A DNA stretch of 64,000 nt from Nonomuraea thailandensis (GCF_024172165.1 NZ_JAMZEB010000002.1:3493501-3557500), one strand, 5' to 3'; numbered from the stretch's first letter, positions 32,439 to 43,062 are shown. Notes: a model not told the origin generated them from the sequence alone. Made by a program: numbers and translations.

Positions 32439-32790
32439 CGTGCCGCCCTCCCTGCCCCGGCTGCCCGGCAGGAGTCGCCGCCACCGGCTGATGATGTGGG
32501 GAGGAGGCTCTCGTGGGTAACAGTGGCCGCGGTACTCGGAGATTGGGTGAGAGCGGTCGCCGAACTGAGACGTGTCGAGAGGGTAGCGCTGTGTGTCTAC
32601 AGGCAGGGGTGATCGATGCGGTGGCCGGGGCCTCGGCCGGGTGGGACGGATCGGGGCACTGCCGGCGGGGAAGGGGGCGTGATCAGCTCGAACAAGGAAG
32701 CCGGGGGAGACCGCAGGGAGACCGGAAGAAGCGAACGGGCCCGGTTTCATGCGGAAACCTCGGCATGGCGCGACCCGGTCGAATCCTGCT
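32439..32790. other. Intergenic stretch upstream of the small HTH gene
   Basis: No gene is supported. It should contain the promoter of the minus-strand HTH gene. Long open frames on the minus strand here have biased, low-complexity translations (Pro/Arg/Ser) and no domain. Confidence 0.4.
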
Positions 32791-32817
32791 GAGCTGCGTT
32801 CTCGGCCGATGGCGGCA

Positions 32818-33091
32818 TCAGCTGCACCTGTCGCTCGGCGAGCGGGACCACCTGTTCCGCCTCGCCGGGCACAACCCGCCGGCGAGGTGAGCGTTCGGCG
32901 ACCACCTCAGCCCCGGCCTACCGACCCCGCCGCCCGTCGGCTCCACGCGCCGGCCGAACACGCGTTCCTCACGCGGATGTACGTCTCGGGGCTGCCCGAG
33001 ATCGCTGCTCGTCTACACCGCCATCCCCGGCAGCGAGAGCTACGAGAAGCTGCAGTTGCTGTCCGTCATCGGTGCCCAGCCGCTGCGCTGA
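32818..33091 (+). pseudogene. Broken XRE/MmyB-type regulator
   Basis: Plus-strand pieces of a MmyB-like regulator are in order but most of the gene is gone. First comes the segment after the HTH, QLHLSLGERDHLFRLAGHNP, then an in-frame TGA at 32888-32890, then DHLSPGLPT (intact copies have HVSPGL). After a large deletion comes the C-terminal end LLVYTAIPGSESYEKLQLLS ending at TGA 33089-33091. The ligand-binding domain and the XRE helix-turn-helix are missing. Confidence 0.7.
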
Positions 33092-33120
33092 GCCCCGACC
33101 AGCGGCTGCGCTGAGCCCCG
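33082..33120 (+). repeat. Tandem 16-bp repeat at the 3' end of the broken regulator
   Basis: GCTGCGCTGAGCCCCG occurs at 33082-33097 and again at 33105-33120, 23 bases apart. Each copy contains the gene's terminal codons and TGA. Further degenerate copies (CGCAGCCGCTGCGCC) follow. It looks like slippage duplication of the gene end. Confidence 0.7.
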
Positions 33121-33222
33121 CGCAGCCGCTGCGCCCCGCCTCGCGCAGACGCTGTACTGAGCGCCGCGCACCCGGAAGAGGCGTTTCCGCTTCGTGATCT
33201 GGATGCAGGATGATCACGCCTC

Positions 33223-34047
33223 ATGAAGCAGACGATCATCGGCGTCGCCGCCGGCGCCGCCCTCCTCTTGACCGCCACGCCCGCCGTGGCCGCCCCCAAG
33301 GACCCGCTCGCGGCGCTGCGGGCCCAGCTCGCCGCGGGCAAGGGCGTGTCGTTCTCGTTCCGTACGTACGGCGACACCTCCCTCTACACCCAGACCGGCC
33401 GCCTGCAGTTCGGCAAGAAGGGCATCGCGGCCTCCGACGTCACCGGAAAGCTCGCCTCGCGCGACGACGAGAAGCCGGCCGACGATTTCGGCGGCGGCGA
33501 GGACTCGAGCGCCGCGGCCACCGCCTTGGGCAAGCCGGAGCGCACGATCCGCATCGGCCGGACGTCCTACATCAGCGGCGGCCCGATGAGCGCGGGCCTG
33601 CCCGAGGGCAAGACGTGGTACAAGCAGTCGCCCGGCTGGACGAGTGGCATGACCGCCTACTTCGGCGGCTTCGTGAACGCGGCCGACCCGAGCACGCTGA
33701 AGGTGCTGCTGGCACGCTCCAAGCGGAGCGGGTCGACGTACAAGGGGTCGATGACCGTCACGGACCTGCTGAAGGCCTCCGACTGGTCCCGCGCCACCAT
33801 GTGGTGGAAGCTCGACTCCGGCGTGAAGGTGAACTGGACGCTCGCCGTCAGCTCCTCGGGCCTGCCGGTCAAGCTGACCACGCGGCTGGAGAGCAAGAAG
33901 GCCGGCGTCAGCAAGACCGCGATGGAGATGCGCTACACCAGGTGGGGCGCCAAGGTCTCGATCAAGGCCCCGGCCGCGAGCGCGGTGACCACCAAGCTCG
34001 ACGCGGACAACGCCACAGTCCAGCTCCCTCCGGCGCCCAAGCGCTGA
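33223..34047 (+). CDS. Secreted protein of unknown function
   Basis: A 274-residue protein with a Sec signal peptide (MKQTIIGVAAGAALLLTATP, cleavage near AVAA). The mature part is rich in beta-strand patterns: VSFSFRTYGDTSLYTQTGRL, IRIGRTSYISGGPM, TWYKQSPGWTSGMTAYFGGF and MEMRYTRWGAKVSIKAP. The arrangement resembles the LolA/LppX-like fold seen in many actinobacterial exported proteins, though no Cys for lipidation is present. I cannot name a substrate. It lies 98 bases upstream of the secreted protease gene, on the same strand. Confidence 0.75.
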   Translation: MKQTIIGVAAGAALLLTATPAVAAPKDPLAALRAQLAAGKGVSFSFRTYGDTSLYTQTGRLQFGKKGIAASDVTGKLASRDDEKPADDFGGGEDSSAAATALGKPERTIRIGRTSYISGGPMSAGLPEGKTWYKQSPGWTSGMTAYFGGFVNAADPSTLKVLLARSKRSGSTYKGSMTVTDLLKASDWSRATMWWKLDSGVKVNWTLAVSSSGLPVKLTTRLESKKAGVSKTAMEMRYTRWGAKVSIKAPAASAVTTKLDADNATVQLPPAPKR

Positions 34048-34145
34048 TCACGACCCGGCCGGCGATTGAGTACGCCCTACTCATGCGCCGTGGCCGCCCG
34101 CCCTCCACCCTGTAGGCCCAGCAGCACCGACGCAGGGAGCGGAAG

Positions 34146-37062
34146 ATGGGCAACCGGGCACGATGGGGCAGGACGCTGGTCGCCGCGGCGATGGTGGCGG
34201 CGGGCACGGTGATAGGCATGGCGGGCCTGTCCAGCGAGTACGGCGGAGCGCCGGCGGCCGAGGCGCGCGCCGGCGCTCCGGCCACGCAGGAGGTGGTCCT
34301 GCGCATCATGTCGGTCGAGTGCGCGTCGGCCTGCGACGGCACGGGCATCGAGGCCGCGGGCATGGGCAAGCCCGACTTCTTCGCCAACCTGCACATCGGC
34401 GAGGAGTCGATGACCACGCCCGTCGTGGAGGACACGGCGCAGGTGTTCGTCCCGGCGGGCTGGACGCTGAAGGCGCAGGTGTCCACCTCCTTACCCTCGG
34501 TCGACCTCGCCGTCCGCATCCTGGAGGACGACCCGCCCTCGGATCCCAACGGCGACGACGTGGCCGACGCCTCGCGCAGGAGCGGCGACACCGCGGCCCG
34601 CTTCACGCTCGACCTGGTCGACGGGTCGCTGTCGGGCGACCTCACCGACCCGGTGGGGTGCACGCTGGGCGGCGGTGACGGGCATCCCGTCCAGGTCTGC
34701 TACAACGTCCAGCCCTACTCGTTCCAGGACGGCGACAACGACGGCTTCACCGACTACGCCGAGCACCGCGGCCTGGACTTCGACGACGACGGCACCATCG
34801 ACCTGCACCTGGAGCGGTGGGCCGATCCGCGGCGGCGCGACGTCTTCGTCGAGATCGACTGGATGGCCGGCCTCAGGCCCCAGCCGGGTGTGCTGGCTGC
34901 CGTCGAGGGCGTGTTCGACAGGGCCCCGGTCACGAACCAGGCGACGGGGGCGCAGGGCCTGGCGTTGCACCTGATCGAGGACGAGGAGCTGGCGTACAGC
35001 GAGTCGTTGTGGTTCGAGGACGAGCGTTTCCCCGAGCCCGCCGACGACTTCGACGACCTCAAGCTGGGCAGGGCCGACCGGACCTGTGCGCACGGCGGCG
35101 AGGACGGTCACTTCGGCATCCCCGCCGACCGCGCCGGTCCGCAGTGCGACCAGATCCTGCTGTTCAAGCGGCTGCACTTCCGCTACGGCATCTTCATCAA
35201 CGGCCTGAGCCCGGCGCAGGTGCCGGGGCCCGACGGGACCATGGTGCCCAACACCGTCTCCGGCAGGGCCGAGCTGCACGATCGGGGCGGCAACGACTTC
35301 GTCGTCTCGCTCGGCCGGCTCGCCGCCGCGGAGGACCTGAACAGGTACGGCGGCCGCGACGACGCCGAGCAGTCCACGCTCCTGCACGAGCTCGGGCACA
35401 CCTTCGGGCTCGGGCACGGCGGGCGTACCGACAACGGCAGCGTGGACGACGTCAACTGCAAGCCTCACTACCTGAGCGTCATGAACTATCCGCACCAGTT
35501 CGCCACCGTGGCCTCCCTTCCCGCCGACCAGCACCTCGACCCGAACCGCCCGCTGGACTACCAGCGGCTGGACGGCGTCCGGACGCTCAACGAGGCGGCG
35601 CTGGACGAGACCACGGCGCCGGGCGTGGCCGGCGCGGGCTCGCGGCGCGTCATCTGGGGCGGCAACGGCGCCGGCCGCTGGTTCCACGGCCCCGCCGACG
35701 AGCGCCTCAACTGGAAGGCGGACTTCCTGCCCGACGGCAAGCCCAAGCTGGAGCCGTCGGTCGCGGTCGACCTCAACCACCTGACCAACTTCGTCGGATG
35801 CGACGACCCTTCACCCGGGCAGATGCTGGTCAGCAACCCCGACTGGGACCGGCTGATCTACAACTTCAGCAACAGCCCCTACTTCTCCGACGGCGTGCAC
35901 GGGCCCGCCCCCGACGAGATCGACGCCGTGGACCTGCGCGGGCTGGCGGCAGCCGACCTCGGCGTGGCCAAGACCGTGGACAGGCGCGACGCCGTCCCGG
36001 GAGACGAGCTCACCTACACGATCACCGCGCGGAACGCCGGACCGGGCACCGCCACGGCCGTCTCCCTCACGGACACCCCGCCCACGGGCGCGGACGTCAC
36101 GCGTGTGCTGCCCGACCTGCCGGCCGGGCAGCACACGCAGGAGACCGTCACCGCCACGGTTCCGTGCACGGTCACCGACGGGCAGACGCTGACCAACCAC
36201 GTGACGGTCACCGGCCGCGACTCCTCCGGCCGGCCGGAACCCGCATGGCTGCTCGCGGACAACACCGCCACCGCCACCACCACCGCGCACGTGCCCGGCA
36301 TGGAAGCCGAGGTGGAGGGGACGAGCGAGGCCGGCGCGGGCGAGGCGCTCACCTACACCGTCACCTACCGCAACACCGGCTCCGCCCCGGCCACGGGGGT
36401 GGCCGTCGAGCTCCAGACGCCCGACGGGGTGTCGCCGCGCACGCTGCGCCAGGACGTGGGAACCGTCGCCCCCGGCGCGTCGGGGACCGCGCGGTTCACC
36501 GTCCGCACGAGCCTGCTGACCGTCGGCGGGACCGCGATCACGGTGCGGGCCTCGGCCGCGTACGGCGGCGCGGGCGGCTGCCTCTACCCCGCCGCCACGG
36601 CCACGGCGACCCACCACGGTCACCGAGCAGCCGCCCGGCCGCGACCCCCGCCCGCCCACGGTGTGGCTGCTGCACAGCGGCCAGTGGCCGGCCGAACTGC
36701 TGGCCCAGGTGCAGGCCACCGACACCCGCTTCGACGGCGCCGACGGCTCGGCCCCCGACGGGATGCTGTCGGCGGCCGAGGCCCGCAAGGTGCTGCAGCT
36801 GCCGGTGGCGCCGCCCGCCCTGCTGCGGGCCGAACTGCTGGCGCTCTACCTGAACCTGGGGGACCGGCGCCTCAACGCCTCGACCCGGATCGAGTCGCTG
36901 ACCGCGCAGCAACTGGGGACCAGGACCGTGGGCGCCGCAGCCAGGCACGCCCAGGCGACGCTGGAACTGCCGGCGACCCCCGCGAACCTGCTCCGCTACA
37001 CCACGGCACACGTCCTGCTGACCTCGATCAACCTCAACGTCAGCCCGCGCTACGACCGGTGA
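34146..37062 (+). CDS. Secreted metzincin metalloprotease with DUF11 repeats, frameshifted near the 3' end
   Basis: About 971 residues if one frameshift is corrected. The N-terminus has a signal-like helix (TLVAAAMVAAGTVIGMAGL). Aspartate-rich Ca-binding repeats (DGDNDGFTDYAEHRG, DFDDDGTIDL) follow around residues 198-220. The zinc site is HELGHTFGLGHGG (His414) with the Met-turn SVMNYPHQF, so it is a metzincin. Two DUF11/CARDB-like domains follow (VPGDELTYTITARNAGPGTA; GEALTYTVTYRNTGSAPATG). At 36610-36612 a run of three C appears to hold one extra base; in the original frame translation becomes His/Arg/Pro-rich. In the next frame it continues as VTEQPPGRDPRPPTVWLLHS to TGA 37060-37062. Whether this is mutation or sequencing error cannot be decided here. 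Confidence 0.82.
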
Positions 37063-37082
37063 CGCACCGGCGGCCGGGCCAC

Positions 37083-37110
37083 GCGGGCGCTCCCGTACGG
37101 GGGCGCCCGC
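37083..37110. terminator. Bidirectional terminator between convergent genes
   Basis: GCGGGCGCTCCC at 37083-37094 pairs with GGGGGCGCCCGC at 37099-37110 around the loop GTAC. The stem is 12 bp with one G-U/T mismatch. It sits between the convergent protease and ThrE-type genes and can serve both strands. Confidence 0.8.
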
Positions 37111-37132
37111 GGCACGTCCCCGGATGCGGACG

Positions 37133-38407
37133 TCAGGACCGCCTGGTGCGGCGCCCAGGGCCGCGGCCGCCGAGCGCGCGCAGCACGTTCATGCCCAGGA
37201 TCACCCCGGCGCCGATGGCCAGAGCGGCCGACAGGGCCTCGATGAGGTAGTGCGTGCCGCCGGTCACGTCACCGAGGTTCAGCTTCAGCATGCCGCGGAA
37301 CAGCGCCGAGCCCGGGAGCAGCGGTCCGATCGCCGGGATCACGAACACCATGGGCGGTACCCGTACCCGGTCGGCGTACACCGAGCCCAGCAGCCCGATG
37401 GCGGCGGCCGCCACCGCGGTGGCGAGCACCGCCGGCCATCCCAGCCAGCGGAGGCCGACGTAGACGCTCCAGATGACCAGGCCGCCGACGGCCGCCGGAG
37501 GGATGAGCCTGGGCGGCACCCGCAGCGCCAGGGCGAACGTCAGCCCGAGCATGAGCGCCCCGAGCAGCTGCGGCGCCGCCAGCGACAGCGGCGCCGTGGG
37601 CGCGTTCTGCACGGTGATCGGCACGTCGGCCCGGACGGCGAAGGTGAGGACGAAGCCGATGCCCGACAGGACGGCCGTCACGACGAACACCACCTCCGCC
37701 AGCCGCGCGGTGGCGGTGACGTACTCGCCGGCGATGCCGTCCTGCACGCAGGCGACCAGCGACCGGCCGGGCAGCAACGCGATCACCGCTCCGACGACGA
37801 TCGCCGAGGCCTGGACGGGTACCGGCTGCCAGATCATGAGGACCGCGGTCGCGGTCCCCACGGCCGAGGCCACGGCCGTGCGGAAGAACTCGGCGACGCC
37901 CCGCCTGGCGAGCCAGGTGCCGGCGCGGTCACCGAGCAGGGTGGCGACGAACGCGGCCAGCGTCACCACCGGGCCACCGCCGGTCAGGACCGCTGCCGAG
38001 GCGGCGACCAGCGCGGGCGCCGTGGCCGCCATCCAGGGCGGATGGACCGGCGCCGGTCTGTCGATCCTCCGCAGGCGACGGCGTGCCTCTGTCGGCGCCA
38101 GCTCCCGCGCCGTGATCTCGGCGACCAGGTCGTGCAGCTCGACCAGGTGGGCGAAGTCGGGTTCGCGCCTGCGCACTCGCCTCTCGGCGGTGACCGGCGG
38201 GCTGCCGTCGTCCGGGACGTTCGACAGCGTCAACGCCGACAGGTTCACGTCGACCTCGATGCGGCGCACCCCGTAGGCGCGGGCGACGGCGCGCATGGCG
38301 TTCGTCACGTTCTCGGTGCCTTCTCCGCTGGCGAGCATCAGCTCGCCGACGCGCAGGGTCAGGCTGATCGCGCGGTTGGCGTCAGCGTCCGGGGCGGGCT
38401 CGTTCAC
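37133..38407 (-). CDS. Threonine/serine exporter family protein (ThrE-like)
   Basis: A 424-residue membrane protein. The N-terminal ThrE domain begins ISLTLRVGELMLASGEGTEN, then VRRIEVDVNLSALTLSN, and is followed by about ten hydrophobic helices in two halves, as in single-chain ThrE. The second half corresponds to the ThrB-type domain (GSVYADRVRVPPMVFVIPAI, LPGSALFRGMLKL). The family exports L-threonine and L-serine in Corynebacterium. It is 32 bases downstream of the arginine deiminase gene on the same strand, so it may be read from the same transcript. Confidence 0.88.
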   Translation of the reverse strand: MNEPAPDADANRAISLTLRVGELMLASGEGTENVTNAMRAVARAYGVRRIEVDVNLSALTLSNVPDDGSPPVTAERRVRRREPDFAHLVELHDLVAEITARELAPTEARRRLRRIDRPAPVHPPWMAATAPALVAASAAVLTGGGPVVTLAAFVATLLGDRAGTWLARRGVAEFFRTAVASAVGTATAVLMIWQPVPVQASAIVVGAVIALLPGRSLVACVQDGIAGEYVTATARLAEVVFVVTAVLSGIGFVLTFAVRADVPITVQNAPTAPLSLAAPQLLGALMLGLTFALALRVPPRLIPPAAVGGLVIWSVYVGLRWLGWPAVLATAVAAAAIGLLGSVYADRVRVPPMVFVIPAIGPLLPGSALFRGMLKLNLGDVTGGTHYLIEALSAALAIGAGVILGMNVLRALGGRGPGRRTRRS

Positions 38408-38439
38408 GCGCCGAACTCATCCATCCGTGGCCGCGGCGT

Positions 38440-39699
38440 TCAGACGGGATCGCGCTGGATGGGGCAGGTCATGCAATGGGTGCCGCCGCGGCCCTTGCCG
38501 AGCTCGAAGCCCTCGATCTCGATCACCTCCACGCCGTGCTCCCGCAGCTTGCGGTTGGTGAACTGGTTCTTGTGGTAGCCGACGACCACGCCCGGGGCCA
38601 GGGCGAAGAAGTTGTTGCCGGAGTCCCATTGCTCGCGGGCCTGCTGGTAGTCGTCACCGCCGGTGGGCACGATGTCCAGGCGCGGGACGCGCAGCGCGTC
38701 CCGCAGGGCCTGCAGCAGGCCCGGCTCGCGGTGCACGTCCAGGGTGCCGCTCTTGTCGCCCGGCCGCAGGCTGTAGGCGACCGCGGCCTCCAGGAACGGC
38801 GGGTAGGCGCTGGCCTTGTCGGCGTCCAGGAAGGTGAAGACGGTGTCCAGGTGCATGTAGGAGCGGGCCTTGGGCACCTCGATGGCGATCACCCGCTCGG
38901 CGGCCCCCGCGGTGAACAGCGACAGGGCCAGGTGCTCGATGGTGCGCGGGTTGGTGCGCTCGCTGATCCCGATCGCCACCGTGGCGTTGCCGATGGGCAT
39001 CATGTCACCGCCTTCCATGGCGGCGTTGCCGTAGGACTCCTCGTTGAAGCGGTCGTCCTCGCCCGCGTAGGGGTACCAGTAGGCGAAGTCCTCGCCGGCG
39101 AACATGGGATGGTGGTGGTAGATGGTGGACTGGTTCATCGTCTCCAGCAGCCGGACATGGAAGTACATCGGGTTGAGCGACACGCCGCCGTACAGCCAGG
39201 CCGCGGGGTCGCGCTGGTAGAGCGAGTTGGGCAGCGCGGGCAGGATGAACTCGCGGGGGTGGCAGGAGGCGGCCACCAGCGAGTGGCCGTCCAGCTCCGC
39301 CACCCCGAACTCCTCCTTGGTCAGGCCGCCGATGAGGTGCGTGGCGAGCTTGTCCCCGCTCCAGCCGGCCAGGGTCTCGCGGACGCCGTCCACCAGGGCC
39401 GGGCCGACGGTCAGGTGGGTGACGGCGTGCTCGACGGCGCGCTGCTTGGCCTCGAAGCTCGCATCCAGCGCCTGCGCGAGCAGCTCGTGGTGGTGGTACA
39501 CCTCGATCCCGCGTTCACGCATCACCTGGACGAAGGCGTCGTGCTCGGCCTGCGCCTGCTCCACCCACAGGATGTCGTCGAACAGCAGCTCGTCATTGTT
39601 GGACGGGGTGAGCCTGCGCAGGCTCAGGTCCGGCCGGTGGACGATGACCTTGCGCAGGGTGCCCACCTCGGAGTGCACCCCGTAGGGCTGGTCGGTCAT
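38440..39699 (-). CDS. arcA: Arginine deiminase
   Basis: A 419-residue enzyme converting L-arginine to L-citrulline and ammonia. The N-terminus has [20 protein letters not shown] and [19 protein letters not shown]. The catalytic core shows [19 protein letters not shown] and [13 protein letters not shown], and the nucleophilic Cys is in the terminal motif [14 protein letters not shown]. All known catalytic residues (Asp, Glu, His, Cys) appear present, and length is normal. It follows the arcD gene by 29 bases. No ornithine transcarbamylase or carbamate kinase gene is in the window, so the classic ATP-forming ADI pathway is not complete here. Confidence 0.95.
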   Translation of the reverse strand: MTDQPYGVHSEVGTLRKVIVHRPDLSLRRLTPSNNDELLFDDILWVEQAQAEHDAFVQVMRERGIEVYHHHELLAQALDASFEAKQRAVEHAVTHLTVGPALVDGVRETLAGWSGDKLATHLIGGLTKEEFGVAELDGHSLVAASCHPREFILPALPNSLYQRDPAAWLYGGVSLNPMYFHVRLLETMNQSTIYHHHPMFAGEDFAYWYPYAGEDDRFNEESYGNAAMEGGDMMPIGNATVAIGISERTNPRTIEHLALSLFTAGAAERVIAIEVPKARSYMHLDTVFTFLDADKASAYPPFLEAAVAYSLRPGDKSGTLDVHREPGLLQALRDALRVPRLDIVPTGGDDYQQAREQWDSGNNFFALAPGVVVGYHKNQFTNRKLREHGVEVIEIEGFELGKGRGGTHCMTCPIQRDPV

Positions 39700-39728
39700 G
39701 GGCGGTCGTCCTCTCTGTGTGAACGGGC

Positions 39729-41174
39729 CTAGATGGTGATGCGGCCGGTGACCAGGCCGGCGATGCCGGCGACTGCTCCGGCGGCCACGACGGCGAACAG
39801 GATCAGCTCAGCGGGGGAGAAGGGACGCAGGCCGCGCTCCCGGCGGGTCAGGACGAACAGGATCGTGCCGGGGGCGTAGACAATGCACGACAGCAGCAGG
39901 AACTTCAGCCCGGCCGCGACGAGGAGGAAGGCGGTGTAGAAGGTGGCCAGTGCCGCGATCGTCAGGTCCCTGCCCCGGCCCGCGGGGGTGTCGTCGTAGG
40001 TCTCGCCGGTGACGGCCAGGCGCAGCGCGTACCCGGCGGCGAGCAGGTACGGGACCAGCGACAGCGCGCTGGTCAGCTTCAGCGTGAAGGTGAAGGCGTC
40101 GTCGGAGAACAAGGTGACGAACAGCACGGCGGTGATGAGCGCGCTGGTCATGACGAGCGCGGTGACCGGCACGTTGCGCTGGTTCTCGCGGGCGAGGAAG
40201 GCGGGCATGTCCTGGTCCTTGGCGGCCACGAACAGCACCTCGGCGGCCATCAGCGTCCACGCCAGGTACGCACCCAGCACCGACACGATCAGACCGACCC
40301 CGATGAGCCCCGCGCCCCAAACGCCGACCACGGACTCCAGCACACCGCCCATGGACGGCTGGCGCAGCCCGGCCAGCCCGGCCTTGGGCAGCACGCCGTA
40401 GGAGAGAATGCTCACCGAGGCGAACAGCGCCAGCACGGCCAGGAAGCCCAGCACGGTGGCCCGGCCCACGTCCGCGCGCCGGCGGGCGTAGCGGGAGTAG
40501 ACGCTGGCCCCCTCCACGCCCAGGAACACGAACACCGTCACCAGCATCGTCGCCCGGATCTGCTCGAACAGCGCTCCGGGCGTGCGCGCCGCGCCGGCCC
40601 ACAGGTTCGCGCCGAACACGTCCGCGCGCAGCGCGACGGCCACGATCACGACGAACAGCAGGATCGGCAGGAGCTTGGCGACCGTGACGATCTGGTTGAT
40701 CTTCGCCGCCTCCCGTACACCGCGCAGGATCATGACGTGGAAGGCCCACACTCCGACCGTGGAGACCGCCACCGCCACGATCGTCGCGCCTTCACCGAAG
40801 ACCGGAACCACCAAGCCGACGGTGGACTTGATCAGCACCCAGTAGGTGACGTTGCCGACACAGGCACTGGCCCAGTAACCGAAGGCAGAGAAGAACCCGG
40901 GGTACTGACCGAAACCCTCCTTGGCGTAGGCGTACACGCCGGCGTCCAGGTGCGGTTTGCGCATCGCCAGCGTCTGGAAGACGAAGGCGAGCATCAGCAT
41001 GCCCGCCCCGGCGATCAGCCAGGCGCCGATCGCGCCGAGCACGCCGGTGGCCTGGGCGAAGTTGCGCGGCAGCGAGAACACGCCGGCGCCGACCATCGAT
41101 CCGACCACCATCGCGGTCAGGACCGGCAGCGACATCTTCCGCGCGCCCTCGGTGTGCGTGCTGGTCTGGCTCAC
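39729..41174 (-). CDS. arcD: Arginine/ornithine (or citrulline) antiporter, APA family
   Basis: A 481-residue amino-acid/polyamine antiporter with 12 or more hydrophobic helices. The first helices read [20 protein letters not shown] and [20 protein letters not shown], followed by [20 protein letters not shown], which closely follows ArcD-type basic amino-acid antiporters. It probably brings in arginine in exchange for ornithine or citrulline. Its start overlaps the stop of nhaC (ATGA) and it lies directly upstream of arcA, so the three form one operon. Confidence 0.9.
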   Translation of the reverse strand: MSQTSTHTEGARKMSLPVLTAMVVGSMVGAGVFSLPRNFAQATGVLGAIGAWLIAGAGMLMLAFVFQTLAMRKPHLDAGVYAYAKEGFGQYPGFFSAFGYWASACVGNVTYWVLIKSTVGLVVPVFGEGATIVAVAVSTVGVWAFHVMILRGVREAAKINQIVTVAKLLPILLFVVIVAVALRADVFGANLWAGAARTPGALFEQIRATMLVTVFVFLGVEGASVYSRYARRRADVGRATVLGFLAVLALFASVSILSYGVLPKAGLAGLRQPSMGGVLESVVGVWGAGLIGVGLIVSVLGAYLAWTLMAAEVLFVAAKDQDMPAFLARENQRNVPVTALVMTSALITAVLFVTLFSDDAFTFTLKLTSALSLVPYLLAAGYALRLAVTGETYDDTPAGRGRDLTIAALATFYTAFLLVAAGLKFLLLSCIVYAPGTILFVLTRRERGLRPFSPAELILFAVVAAGAVAGIAGLVTGRITI

Positions 41175-42691
41175 GGTTCCGGCCGGCCCTTCACGCCCTG
41201 CTCCGGGGCCACGTCACCGGAGATCCGCTCGATCTTGAAGCCGGTGATGCCGTACACCACGCTGAGCAGCGGGCTGATGATGTTGAAGAAGCAGAACGGC
41301 AGGTAGGCCAGGGTCGGCACGCCCAGCACCGCGCCCAGGAACGCCCCGCAGGAGTTCCAGGGCACCAGCGGCGAGGTGACCGTCCCGCTGTCGGCGGCCA
41401 GCCGCGACAGGTTCGTCGGCGCCAGGCCACGCCGGGCGAACTCGGCCCGGAAGATCCGGGTCGGCAGCACCAGCGCGATGTACTGGTCGCCGGCGATGAC
41501 GTTGAGGCTGAAGGCACTCGCGAAAACCGTCACGAACAACCGGCCGGTGCTCCTGGCCGCCCGCGTCATCGGCTCGATGAGCCGGTTGAGCAGCCCGAAC
41601 TCCTCCAGCAGGGTGCCGAACGTGACCGCACCGATGATCAGCCACAGGGTGGGCAGCATGCTGTCCATCCCGCCGCGCGACAGCAGCCGGTCCACGTCGG
41701 CCAGGCCCGAGCTCTTCTCGAACCCGTTCGCCATGGCCCGCCAGACCGCCTTGATCCCGGCGGCGACCGGGTTCAGTGCGGGCTCCGCGACGAACGCGCG
41801 GATCACCGCGGGCTGGGTGAAGATGCCCACGATCCCGGCGAAGATCGCCGCCGCCATGAGCGCCAGCGTCGGCGGCACCTTGCGGACCGACAGCACGACC
41901 AGCAGCAGCAGCGGCAGCAGGTTCAGCGGCGTGATCCAGTAGAGGTCGCCGAGGGAGGCCAGCTCGCCGGCGGTGTCGCCGAGGTCCGTCGCGGCGGGCC
42001 CCCACAACTGCCCGATCAGCAGGAACAGCACGAAGGCGATCACGAAGGCCGGGATGGACGTCCACGCCTGGCGCTTGACGTGCTCGTACACGTTCACCCG
42101 GACCATCTGCGCGGTCAGCACGGTGGTCTCCGACAGCGGCGACAGCTTGTCTCCCAGATACGCGCCCGAGATCACCGCCCCCGCGGTGATCGGCGCCGAC
42201 ACCCCCAGCATGGTGGCGATCCCCACCAGCCCGACCCCGACCGTCGCCGCCGTGGTCCAGGAGCTGCCGATCGACATGGCCACGAGGCCGCAGATCAGCG
42301 CGGTGGCGGCGTAGTACCATCCGGGCGACAGCACCTGGATCCCGTAGTAGACCAGGGTCGGGATCGTTCCCGACATGTTCCAGGTGCCGATCAGCGCGCC
42401 CACCGCCAGCAGGATGAAGACCGCGCTGGTGATCGACGACAGCGCCCGCTGCCCGCTGGCCTCGACCTCCTCCCAGCGGTGCCCGTTCTTCAGCACCACC
42501 AGCATCGCGACCAGCGCGCACAGCACCAGCGCGACCTGGATCGGCCCGTCGAGGGCGTCCAGGCCGAACAACACCAGCGAGCCGCCGACCAGCACCACCA
42601 GCGTGACCAGGACGACGACCAGATCGGCGGCCGACGGCGCGCGCGCCCCTCCGCTCTCGCTCCGCCGCTCGCCTTCTTCCACGCTGTCACC
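41171..42691 (-). CDS. nhaC: Na+/H+ antiporter, NhaC family
   Basis: About 506 residues from ATG 42691; an in-frame GTG at 42724 is an alternative and neither has a strong ribosome-binding site. There are about 11-12 hydrophobic helices. Signature segments include SIGSSWTTAATVGVGLVGIA, ISGAYLGDKLSPLSETTVLT and ADSGTVTSPLVPWNSCGAFL, all characteristic of NhaC. The protein exchanges Na+ for H+. Being first in the arginine deiminase operon suggests a combined role in pH and ion balance, since deiminase activity releases ammonia. Confidence 0.88.
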   Translation of the reverse strand, partial: GDSVEEGERRSESGGARAPSAADLVVVLVTLVVLVGGSLVLFGLDALDGPIQVALVLCALVAMLVVLKNGHRWEEVEASGQRALSSITSAVFILLAVGALIGTWNMSGTIPTLVYYGIQVLSPGWYYAATALICGLVAMSIGSSWTTAATVGVGLVGIATMLGVSAPITAGAVISGAYLGDKLSPLSETTVLTAQMVRVNVYEHVKRQAWTSIPAFVIAFVLFLLIGQLWGPAATDLGDTAGELASLGDLYWITPLNLLPLLLLVVLSVRKVPPTLALMAAAIFAGIVGIFTQPAVIRAFVAEPALNPVAAGIKAVWRAMANGFEKSSGLADVDRLLSRGGMDSMLPTLWLIIGAVTFGTLLEEFGLLNRLIEPMTRAARSTGRLFVTVFASAFSLNVIAGDQYIALVLPTRIFRAEFARRGLAPTNLSRLAADSGTVTSPLVPWNSCGAFLGAVLGVPTLAYLPFCFFNIISPLLSVVYGITGFKIERISGDVAPEQGVKGRPEP

Positions 42692-42724
42692 CATCGCGCA
42701 TCCGGCGCCCCATCGACTCGCCAC

Positions 42725-43062
42725 CCCACGGCAACGGCGATGATCACATCAGGCTTCCGCCGTTGTGCCTGCGAGTTACCCGCGATATGTCCCCAGAATT
42801 GCTACAACCAGGTCAAATTCCACCCATGCCATGAGGTGGCGCGCCATCGCCGATCCCCGCGAGGGGGGAGTGTTCGCCCGCCTCGCCCCCTGGCCCAGCT
42901 GGTTCGCCGGAGACCTCCGCACCCGCCGCGGGCAGCGGCTCGTTCGCGACGTTCTGGGTGCTGCCCGGCGGATTCCTCGTGGTGATGGTGCTGCTCGGGC
43001 TGCTGGTGTCACGGGCAGGGCGTCAGGGGCAGCTCGTTCCCGGGCATGCGGGCCGGGGGATG
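42725..43062. other. Intergenic region between nhaC and pucR
   Basis: These 338 bases should contain the promoter of the nhaC-arcD-arcA operon and the end of the pucR transcript. The plus strand around 42925-43010 would encode one hydrophobic helix (FWVLPGGFLVVMVLLGLLVS) in an open frame without a good start or ribosome-binding site. It may be a relic of a small membrane protein; I do not call a gene. Confidence 0.4.

Noticed and set aside
32439-32750. N-terminal extension of the small HTH protein to 32750
   Set aside because: The extension is low-complexity Pro/Arg and the GTG at 32438 has a good ribosome-binding site.
34146-37250. Taking the uninterrupted 1034-codon frame as the true protease
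   Set aside because: After about 36612 its translation becomes His/Arg/Pro-rich, while another frame carries a clearly coding C-terminal domain; one-base frameshift explains the data better.
42958-43040. Plus-strand hydrophobic segment with a possible membrane helix
   Set aside because: No acceptable start or ribosome-binding site, and the frame then runs antisense through pucR. At most a relic.
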